NCBI GenBank assembly: GCA_030727405.1
Contig: JANRBR010000011.1
Location: 101,752-165,751, forward strand
Reading direction: 5' to 3'
DNA length: 64,000 bases
Source: Crocinitomicaceae bacterium
GTDB lineage: Bacteria > Bacteroidota > Bacteroidia > Flavobacteriales_D > Crocinitomicaceae
The notes under the pieces were generated by a model, which made no database searches, had not been told where the DNA came from, and saw only the letters and a program-made list of their open reading frames with translations. This document shows positions 7,266 to 14,059 of the stretch, piece by piece (position 1 is the first letter of the stretch; each line of letters starts with the position of its first letter). The translations under genes were made by a program, and so were the position numbers.

Positions 7266-8705
7266 TTAGAAAAACCACAGTGCTACAAAAATGGCTGTGA
7301 CAACACAAATTAAATCTACCAACAACATAGTGCCTAATGCGTAGCGCGTATTGCGAACATTGATCGATCCAAAGTAAACCGCCACCACATAAAACGTTGT
7401 TTCTGCACTGCATTGAAAAATGCTGCTTAATCTACCTGCGAGTGAATCTGGACCAAAATTATTCATCGCATCCAACATGAAACCACGCGAACCACTTGAA
7501 CTGAACGGCCTCAACAACGCAACAGGTAGAGAGTCTGTGATTTCTTTGGACACTCCAATGAAATGAAATCCTGTGGCAATCCAATTGCTCATGATTTCAA
7601 ACAAGCCACTATTGCGAAATAAGGAAATGGCTGCCAACATCCCTAAAACATATGGAAAGATCGCCACACCTGTATTTAAACCACTTTTTGCTCCAACAAC
7701 AAAGGAATCAAAGACCGTTGTGTCTTTTTCTTTGAACTTTTTTTCATGAACAAAGGAAAAAATTAAGGTCGTTACGATGATTCCCAAAAGTAGGACACTG
7801 GAGAAATTACTAGAGAAGAAGTTCTTTCCAATAAGGTCCAAACTATTGACATACATCAATAATCCAACGATTCCGGCAATGATCGAGGTCAAAGCCAATA
7901 ACAAGGTGGCACTTCTAAATTGGATGCGTTGCCTAAACCCAACGATGAAAAATGCGGCCATTGTTCCAATGAGCGAGGTCACAATACAAGGCAACATCAC
8001 ATCGGCTGGATTCGAAGCATTTGCTGCTGCACGGTAACCTATGATCGATGTAGGAATCAGAGTGAGTCCAGCGGCATGTAGACACAGGAACATGATTTGT
8101 GCATCAGATGCTCTTTCCTTGTCTGGATTAATCTCCTGCAAACTTTGCATGGCTTTTAATCCAAAGGGAGTCGCTGCGGAGTCCAATCCTAAAAAGTTAG
8201 CCGAGAAATTCAAGGTCATGTATGAGATGGATTCGTGGTTTTTCGGAACGGAAGGAAATACCTTGACAAAAAACGGACTTAGTTTTCTAGCCAAGCGCTC
8301 CGTTGCACCAGAGTCAATCAATAATTGCATAATGCCACAAAAGAATGCTAAATAGGCCATCAAAGGCAAAATCAAGTCAAAAAGACTGGCTTTGCACGTT
8401 TCCAACAATCCATCTGCTTTCTGTTTGCCTTGAAAAACCTGAACAGTTGTACTTTTTAAAACATACGTAGTATCCACATCATCCGGATTCACATTGTAAA
8501 CAAGTGTTCCCTCAGGTGCTGATTTAAGGGTGTCTTGAAATGCTTTCGGATAGGAATTCAGGTATTTTTCCCCCGTTAATATTGGACTGTCCTTTTTACC
8601 ATTCAGGACAAAATCAATGGAATACGTCTGGGACAAAAACAGTCCAGCAAAAACAAACAAAACGGAGCTGATAAAAATAATCAGCCAAAATCTACTTAAT
8701 ACCAT
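7266..8705 (-). CDS. fused SpmA/SpmB-like nucleoside recognition (Gate) membrane protein
   Basis: The 479-residue polytopic inner-membrane protein has two halves that match the SpmA and SpmB 'spore maturation' proteins of Bacillus, each with a Gate (nucleoside recognition) domain. N-terminal half signals are CKASLFDLILPLMAYLAFFCG and LNFSANFLGLDSAATPFGLKAM; the C-terminal half has GVAIFPYVLGMLAA and LLRPFSSSGSRGFMLDAM. Between the first membrane helix and the first Gate domain is an extracytoplasmic stretch of about 70 residues. This fused form is widespread in non-sporulating Bacteroidota, so the sporulation name is historical. The transported substrate is unknown. It is upstream of the 25-residue-repeat gene in an apparent operon. 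Confidence 0.82.
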   Translation of the reverse strand: MVLSRFWLIIFISSVLFVFAGLFLSQTYSIDFVLNGKKDSPILTGEKYLNSYPKAFQDTLKSAPEGTLVYNVNPDDVDTTYVLKSTTVQVFQGKQKADGLLETCKASLFDLILPLMAYLAFFCGIMQLLIDSGATERLARKLSPFFVKVFPSVPKNHESISYMTLNFSANFLGLDSAATPFGLKAMQSLQEINPDKERASDAQIMFLCLHAAGLTLIPTSIIGYRAAANASNPADVMLPCIVTSLIGTMAAFFIVGFRQRIQFRSATLLLALTSIIAGIVGLLMYVNSLDLIGKNFFSSNFSSVLLLGIIVTTLIFSFVHEKKFKEKDTTVFDSFVVGAKSGLNTGVAIFPYVLGMLAAISLFRNSGLFEIMSNWIATGFHFIGVSKEITDSLPVALLRPFSSSGSRGFMLDAMNNFGPDSLAGRLSSIFQCSAETTFYVVAVYFGSINVRNTRYALGTMLLVDLICVVTAIFVALWFF

Positions 8706-8822
8706 AAAACGAATATCAACATTTTTACGTCACCTCCATTCACTCGAGCAAAAAAAGAATTAACACAGGTTATTGAATTGCGGATATTCGATTGAAAAAA
8801 GCACTTCGAATTTGAATGTCCT

Positions 8823-8830
8823 TACATTTG
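8823..8830 (+). promoter_or_regulatory. putative -7 box (TACATTTG) of the pirin gene
   Basis: TACATTTG fits TAnnTTTG and lies 17 nt before the ATG at 8848. It falls inside the track ORF that starts at 8773, which supports the shorter coding region. No well-spaced -33 TTG was found. Confidence 0.55.
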
Positions 8831-8847
8831 TAGTCAGAATCAAAAAA

Positions 8848-9561
8848 ATGAAAACAGAACTCCACACAGCAGAAAGCAGAGGTCAGGCCAATCATGGCTG
8901 GCTTTTAGCTAAACATTCATTCAGTTTTGCACAATGGTACAACCCAGATCGTGTTCACTTTGGTGCTTTACGCGTATTAAACGACGACATCGTTGCCCCA
9001 GGAATGGGATTTGGAAAACACCCTCATGACAACATGGAAATCATCACGATTCCACTTAGTGGTTCATTAAGGCATCAAGACAGCATGGGATTCAGTGAAG
9101 TAGTTCAAGCAGGCGAGGTTCAAGTGATGTCGGCCGGAACAGGAATTTTTCACAGCGAAATGAACGCTAGCCAAAAAGAAGAAATCAACTTGTTTCAAAT
9201 TTGGATTTTCCCAAACAAACAAGGAGTTACGCCGCGATACGAACAAAAATCTTATGATTTAGCGGATACAGAACAATGCTTTCTTCCCTTGGTCACACCG
9301 CAACCGAGTGAAAAAGGCGTTTGGATTCACCAAGATGCCTGGATTCACATGGCCACCATGGATGAAAACACCGAATTAACCTATCAACTCAAGTCCAAAG
9401 GAAATGGGATTTATTTGATGAACATTGACGGCCGCATCGAACTTGCAAATGAAGTATTAAATCGAAGAGATGCAATAGGAATATCCGAAACGGATGAAAT
9501 AACGATTTTCAGTAAACAAAAGTCCCGCTTGTTAGTTATTGAAGTACCTATGCAATTTTAG
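8848..9561 (+). CDS. pirin family protein (bicupin)
   Basis: Pirins are metal-binding bicupins; bacterial members include quercetin 2,3-dioxygenase-like enzymes, but most have no proven substrate. The track ORF starts at 8773; the ATG at 8848 is chosen because family N-termini begin at about this point (MKTELHTAESRGQANHGWL) and a promoter box precedes it. The N-terminal cupin contains the metal ligands in KHPHDNMEIITIPL and GTGIFHSEMN (His, His, His, Glu). Length is 237 residues, normal for short pirins. The nitroreductase gene follows after 2 bp, so the pair is an operon that may serve redox or quinone-type detoxification; that link is inference. Confidence 0.88.
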   Translation: MKTELHTAESRGQANHGWLLAKHSFSFAQWYNPDRVHFGALRVLNDDIVAPGMGFGKHPHDNMEIITIPLSGSLRHQDSMGFSEVVQAGEVQVMSAGTGIFHSEMNASQKEEINLFQIWIFPNKQGVTPRYEQKSYDLADTEQCFLPLVTPQPSEKGVWIHQDAWIHMATMDENTELTYQLKSKGNGIYLMNIDGRIELANEVLNRRDAIGISETDEITIFSKQKSRLLVIEVPMQF

Positions 9562-9563
9562 TT

Positions 9564-10196
9564 ATGAAAAAAATCATTGAAGATTTAAAGTGGCGTTATG
9601 CCACCAAAAAATACGATCCAAGCAAAAAACTGAGCGAAGAACAAGTAGCTACCATTAAAGAATCGCTGCGCCTCACTCCTACTGCTTATGGATTACAAGC
9701 CTTGAAGTTTTTAATGATCGAAACACCAGAAATCCGTGAGGAAATTAAAGGCATTGCATTCGGACAAGCACAAGTGGTAGATGCGTCTCATTTAATCGTA
9801 ATTTGCTCACATACTCACATCGATGAACCCTACATTGATGCTTATGCTCAACGCGTTGCACGACATCGCAACACTCCGGAAGATAAACTGATTCAATTCA
9901 GTGAATTCCTGAAAAAGAACTTGCTTCATTTGGAACAAGAAAAAGTCGAGCCTTGGAACGACCATCAAGCATACATTGCCCTAGGTCAATTGTTACATAC
10001 CTGCGCAAGCATGCGCGTGGACGCAACACCGATGGAAGGATTTGACGCTGCTAAACTTGATGAACTTCTTCAACTAAAAGAAAAAGGACTGAAAAGTGTT
10101 TTATTGTGTCCTGTTGGTTTCAGATCGGAAGAAGATGCATACCAACATCTGGCAAAGGTGCGTAAATCAACGGAGGAGGCTTTCGAAACCATCTAG
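9564..10196 (+). CDS. NAD(P)H-dependent nitroreductase family oxidoreductase
   Basis: A 210-residue FMN-binding flavoprotein of the NfsB/FRase I type. The N-terminal pattern KWRYATKKYDPSKKLSEEQ with the following LTPTAYGLQALKFLMIE matches the flavin-binding part of the family (R..K.FD.S..L and S/T-P-xx-x-N/G-x-QP/A). The C-terminus (LLCPVGFRSEEDAYQHLAKVRKS) has the usual GYR..D motif. Such enzymes reduce nitroaromatics, quinones or flavins with NAD(P)H. It lies 2 bp downstream of the pirin gene and is probably co-transcribed. The physiological substrate cannot be read. Confidence 0.9.
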   Translation: MKKIIEDLKWRYATKKYDPSKKLSEEQVATIKESLRLTPTAYGLQALKFLMIETPEIREEIKGIAFGQAQVVDASHLIVICSHTHIDEPYIDAYAQRVARHRNTPEDKLIQFSEFLKKNLLHLEQEKVEPWNDHQAYIALGQLLHTCASMRVDATPMEGFDAAKLDELLQLKEKGLKSVLLCPVGFRSEEDAYQHLAKVRKSTEEAFETI

Positions 10197-10272
10197 TTTT
10201 TCCACATTTTTACGTGTATAAATTTGCGTGCTTGAAATTCCCTTCGAGCGTCACACGCACATTGAAATTCAG

Positions 10273-10280
10273 TATATTTG
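10273..10280 (+). promoter_or_regulatory. -7 box (TATATTTG) 3 nt before the subtilase ATG
   Basis: TATATTTG is a perfect TAnnTTTG box and ends 3 nt before the ATG at 10284. Transcription from it would start at or next to the start codon, implying a leaderless mRNA. The next in-frame ATG lies after the signal peptide, so a downstream start is unlikely. The -33 element is not clear. Confidence 0.5.
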
Positions 10281-10283
10281 AGA

Positions 10284-12464
10284 ATGCAGAAGATTCTCAA
10301 AGCTTTTCTACTTTGTACGTTCATCCTTTTCACGAGAGGATTCAGTCTATATTCGCAAACGAAAATGAGCGCTAGCAACCGTTTGGATTTAGAACAAATT
10401 CAGGAACAATTGTTGTTGAACAAAGGAACAATTGATGGTTCGTTATTGTCTCGATATCCAATTCAAAAAATCAAAGGGGCTTATTACTTATCTTTTTTGG
10501 CGAGAACCTCGAATGACTTTGACCGCACCGAACTGTTGAAAAAGGAGTTTATCGTTGGGCATCCAATTGCACAAATCATTAGTTTGAAGGTTCCGATCAA
10601 CAAGCTAAATCAACTTTCAAACATCAAAGGACTTCAATACATCGAGATTGCAGGAAAAATCCAAAATGCACTTGATAAAGCCATTGTTGACATACGCGCA
10701 GACAGTGTTCATCAGGGAATTGGTTTGCCTCAAGGGTATTCCGGGAAGGACGTTTACATAGGAGTGACGGACTGGGGATTTGATTACACCTCTCCCGTAT
10801 TTTACGATACAGCCATGCAACAATCACGCATCATCGCTGCTTGGGATCAATATAAAACGAGCGGACCAAATCCACAAGGATTCTCTTATGGTACCGAATA
10901 CTCCACTGTTGCTTCACTATTAGCCGCAGGAAGTGACACCTCCAACATTTACTCTTATGCCACACACGGAACACATGTTTCTTCCATCGCTGGTGGTGGT
11001 GGCGCAGGAACGCCGTATAAAGGGGTCGCATTTGACGCCAACTTTCTATTCGTCACTTTCTTAGTGGATGAAGCAGCCGTTTTAGATGCCTGGGAATGGA
11101 TGTATCAAAAGGCGCAGGCGGATGGAAAACGCTTAGTGATCAATATGTCTTGGGGACTTTATCATTTCGGAACCTTGGATGGAACATCGATGCTGAGTCA
11201 AGCCATTACGGCCTACACAGACTTAGGTGTTGTATTCGCTAATTCCGGAGGAAATAATGGGAATGTGAATTTTCACATCAAAAAAACCTTCAATCAGGAC
11301 CAGTTCAAATCCCGGATCGAATTTTATTCCTATGCAGCAAATGCGAACATGTGGGGACAAAGTGTTCACGCATGGGGCGAACCAGGGAATTCCTTCTCCA
11401 ATGGCATTATCGTGACGAACAATGCTGGAAGTACCTTGGTCGAAAGTCCATTATACAGTACCGCGACAACAACGAATTACATTGATTCGTTCTTAGTGAG
11501 TGGAGTGGATACCATTTGGTTTAACATCACGGCGGATGCTGCTCATCCACTGAATGGTCGTCCACAAATGCGATTACGTGTAAAAAATACCAATACCGCA
11601 CTTCGTGTCTTGTTGAAGTCTTCTGCGGATGCAGGAACCGTTCACTATTGGAATGTGACAGAATTAACCACGGATGTTGGTAATTGGGGAATGCCTTTTT
11701 CCTTTTCTTACGGTGGAACGATCTCTGGCGATAAATTAAATGGCATCAGCGAACCTTCGTGTTCCGAAGATGTCATCAGCGTTGCTGCCTACGCTTCCCA
11801 ATATTTAAGTGCAAGTGGCAACCCAATTGGTGGAGCGATTGCATCCTTTTCCTCGGTTGGACCGCGCTACGACGGTGAAATGAAGCCAGACATCTCCGCA
11901 CCAGGTGTCGCCATTGCATCAGCGATGTCCTCTTTCACCGATGCGACTTTTTCATCGGTTGCCAATGTTAGCTTTAACAACAAAACGTACCACTTTGCCA
12001 AACTTTCAGGTACATCCATGGCTTCTCCAATGGTAGCCGGTGTCGCTGCCCTTATACTTGAAGCAAATCCCTATCTATCCGCAAGACAAGTGAAGGAAAT
12101 CATCATGCAAACGGCTCGACAAGACAACTTAACTGGATCGATTCCAACGGGTGGAAGTCCGATTTGGGGAGCGGGAAAAATTAACGCTTATGCGGCGGTA
12201 AAATTGGCACTTCAGACCGTTGGCATAGAAAACATCAAACATGAGATCGATTGGAATGTTTATCCAAATCCAGTAATGAATGAATTGCATTTTACCATTG
12301 TGGAACTACCGAAAAAAGCAGAAATCATCGACATGAAAGGCACCATGTATGAAAAGCACATCTTTGATGGGAAATTATACGTTTCTGATCTTCCGGCTGG
12401 AACATACTTCATTCGATTGATCATCGATGGTAAAGTACAACAAGAACGTTTTATCAAGCAATAA
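10284..12464 (+). CDS. secreted S8 family subtilisin-like serine peptidase with T9SS sorting domain
   Basis: A 726-residue secreted protease. The ATG at 10284 is preferred to the TTG at 10278. A signal peptide (KILKAFLLCTFILF..., cleavage near YSQ) is followed by a propeptide-like region to about residue 130, then the S8 domain with the triad Asp163 (GVTDWGFDY), His228 (THGTHVSSIAG) and Ser578 (SGTSMASPM). About 280 residues separate the triad parts, with a beta-rich insertion typical of large Bacteroidota subtilases. The last 70-80 residues form a type A type IX secretion sorting domain (VYPNPVMNEL ... GTYFIRLIIDGK), so export across the outer membrane is expected. The GNAT gene begins immediately after the stop codon. 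Confidence 0.93.
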   Translation: MQKILKAFLLCTFILFTRGFSLYSQTKMSASNRLDLEQIQEQLLLNKGTIDGSLLSRYPIQKIKGAYYLSFLARTSNDFDRTELLKKEFIVGHPIAQIISLKVPINKLNQLSNIKGLQYIEIAGKIQNALDKAIVDIRADSVHQGIGLPQGYSGKDVYIGVTDWGFDYTSPVFYDTAMQQSRIIAAWDQYKTSGPNPQGFSYGTEYSTVASLLAAGSDTSNIYSYATHGTHVSSIAGGGGAGTPYKGVAFDANFLFVTFLVDEAAVLDAWEWMYQKAQADGKRLVINMSWGLYHFGTLDGTSMLSQAITAYTDLGVVFANSGGNNGNVNFHIKKTFNQDQFKSRIEFYSYAANANMWGQSVHAWGEPGNSFSNGIIVTNNAGSTLVESPLYSTATTTNYIDSFLVSGVDTIWFNITADAAHPLNGRPQMRLRVKNTNTALRVLLKSSADAGTVHYWNVTELTTDVGNWGMPFSFSYGGTISGDKLNGISEPSCSEDVISVAAYASQYLSASGNPIGGAIASFSSVGPRYDGEMKPDISAPGVAIASAMSSFTDATFSSVANVSFNNKTYHFAKLSGTSMASPMVAGVAALILEANPYLSARQVKEIIMQTARQDNLTGSIPTGGSPIWGAGKINAYAAVKLALQTVGIENIKHEIDWNVYPNPVMNELHFTIVELPKKAEIIDMKGTMYEKHIFDGKLYVSDLPAGTYFIRLIIDGKVQQERFIKQ

Positions 12465-12959
12465 ATGAACATTCGTCTAGCTACTGCACTTGAATTACCT
12501 ATTCTTGAATCACTGGCACGTGCCATTTGGCCTCACACCTACGCTGACATCATCACCAAAGAACAAATGGACTTCATGCTGAATTGGATGTATTCCACGG
12601 AAACACTTCTCAAACAACAAAAAGCTGGACACGAATTTTACATTCTACAGAAGGATGACCTAGAAATTGGCTTCCTGGCGATTGAACAAGAAGGCGCAGA
12701 ATTGAAAGTGAACAAAATCTATGTCCTGCCCTCTCAACAAGGAATTGGCGCTGGGAAAAAACTCATGAATAAAGCCATCGAACGCGCGAATGCAAAGCGT
12801 TGTTCCCATATTTTTCTACAAGTGAATCGCGCCAATAAAGCGAAGTTCTTTTACGATAAATTGGGGTTCACCATCCGAAGAGAAGAGAAATTCGACATTG
12901 GCCATGGCTTTTTCATGGATGATTATGTGATGGAGTTGAAAGTTGATAAGGCTCTTTAG
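12465..12959 (+). CDS. GNAT family N-acetyltransferase
   Basis: A 164-residue single-domain GNAT acetyltransferase using acetyl-CoA. The N-terminal IRLATALELPILESLARAIW is the classic start of the fold and the acetyl-CoA pyrophosphate loop is LPSQQGIGAGKKLM (Q/R-x-x-G-x-G/A). The C-terminal FFYDKLGFTIRREEKFDIG is motif B with the G-F turn. The ATG abuts the stop of the subtilase (TAAATG), indicating co-transcription, though a functional link is not apparent. The acceptor substrate is unknown. Confidence 0.88.
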   Translation: MNIRLATALELPILESLARAIWPHTYADIITKEQMDFMLNWMYSTETLLKQQKAGHEFYILQKDDLEIGFLAIEQEGAELKVNKIYVLPSQQGIGAGKKLMNKAIERANAKRCSHIFLQVNRANKAKFFYDKLGFTIRREEKFDIGHGFFMDDYVMELKVDKAL

Positions 12960-12978
12960 TTCTAAAGGCATTTTCCTT

Positions 12979-12986
12979 ATCTTCGC
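12979..12986 (+). promoter_or_regulatory. near-consensus -7 box (TATCTTCG) of the ACMSD-like gene
   Basis: TATCTTCG differs from TAnnTTTG at one position and lies 16 nt before the ATG at 13003. It is the only promoter-like sequence in the 43 bp gap after the GNAT gene. Confidence 0.35.
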
Positions 12987-13002
12987 TACCAAAATCTGAC
13001 CT

Positions 13003-14010
13003 ATGCTGAAAATCGACATGCACTCACATATCATTCCGAAGAATTTACCGAATTGGACGGAGAAATTTGGCTACGGGAAATTCATTTACTTGAATCACAA
13101 TGAGGACCGAAGTGCAGATATGATGCAAGGTGGGCAATTTTTCAGACGCATCAAAGAAAATTGCTGGGACGAAGACTTACGACTGGGTGAATACGAACAA
13201 TTTCAAACACAAACACAAGTAGTTTGTACGATTCCCGTGCTTTTCTCCTATTGGGCAGAACCGAAACACGGATTAGAATTGTCCGAATATTTAAATAACC
13301 ACATTGCCGAATTGGTTGCGAAATACCCAAAAAACTACATTGGACTAGCGACCATCCCAATGCAGGACACCGAATTAGCCATCAAAGAATTGGAACGCGC
13401 CAAAGCCATTGGACACGTCGGAATTCAGATTGGATCCAACATCAACGACGAGAATTTGAGTGAAGAACGTTTCTTCCCGATCTTCGAAGCCTGTGAACGC
13501 CTTGGCATGGCGGTGATGATTCACCCATGGCAAATGATGGGCTTTGACAGCATGAAAAAGTATTGGCTACCTTGGTTAGTGGGAATGCCCGCAGAAACGT
13601 CTCGTGCTGCTTGCTCGATGATTTTCGGTGGTGTTCTGGAACGATTACCAAACCTACGCGTATGTTTTTCCCATGCCGGTGGGTCATTTCTTCCCACTTT
13701 AGGTCGCATCGAACATGGATTCAATTGTCGTCCCGATTTAGTAGCGATTGATAACGAAGTGAATCCACGTGATTACGTTGGTAAATTTTGGGTGGATTGC
13801 ATCACACACGATATCGATGCATTGAAATACATCCTGAAGATGCAAGGTTCGAAACGTGTTTGCTTAGGATCTGACTATCCCTTTCCTTTGGGGGATTTAG
13901 AAATCGGGAAATTCATCGAAGAAAGTGATTTATCAACGCAGGACAAAGAAAATATCTTTTCCAATTCCACCTTGGAATGGTTAAATTTAAATAAATCCCT
14001 GTTTCTGTAG
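13003..14010 (+). CDS. 2-amino-3-carboxymuconate-6-semialdehyde decarboxylase-like amidohydrolase
   Basis: The 335-residue protein closely resembles ACMSD, which decarboxylates 2-amino-3-carboxymuconate semialdehyde in the kynurenine route of tryptophan degradation. Diagnostic stretches are DMHSHIIPKNLP (metal ligands His7 and His9), RIKENCWD, VLFSYWAEP, MIHPWQMMG, KYWLPWLVGMPAET, CFSHAGGSF and LGSDYPFPLG (metal-ligand Asp), all at the expected places along the whole length. The zinc amidohydrolase site is therefore complete. No other kynurenine-pathway gene is in the window; the neighbours are a GNAT gene and a surface protein. A related decarboxylase of the same amidohydrolase family is the alternative, but similarity to ACMSD is strong. 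Confidence 0.9.
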   Translation: MLKIDMHSHIIPKNLPNWTEKFGYGKFIYLNHNEDRSADMMQGGQFFRRIKENCWDEDLRLGEYEQFQTQTQVVCTIPVLFSYWAEPKHGLELSEYLNNHIAELVAKYPKNYIGLATIPMQDTELAIKELERAKAIGHVGIQIGSNINDENLSEERFFPIFEACERLGMAVMIHPWQMMGFDSMKKYWLPWLVGMPAETSRAACSMIFGGVLERLPNLRVCFSHAGGSFLPTLGRIEHGFNCRPDLVAIDNEVNPRDYVGKFWVDCITHDIDALKYILKMQGSKRVCLGSDYPFPLGDLEIGKFIEESDLSTQDKENIFSNSTLEWLNLNKSLFL

Positions 14011-14059
14011 TAATGTAACCAAAATTGAATCATTCATTTTTAACTTTAAACAGTCCATC

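Noticed and set aside
8706-8760. GGAGGTGA Shine-Dalgarno-like sequence upstream of the SpmAB gene (minus strand)
   Set aside because: It is about 30 nt from the gene start, and the ATG at the right distance is out of frame and opens no supported gene. Shine-Dalgarno use is not evident elsewhere in the window.
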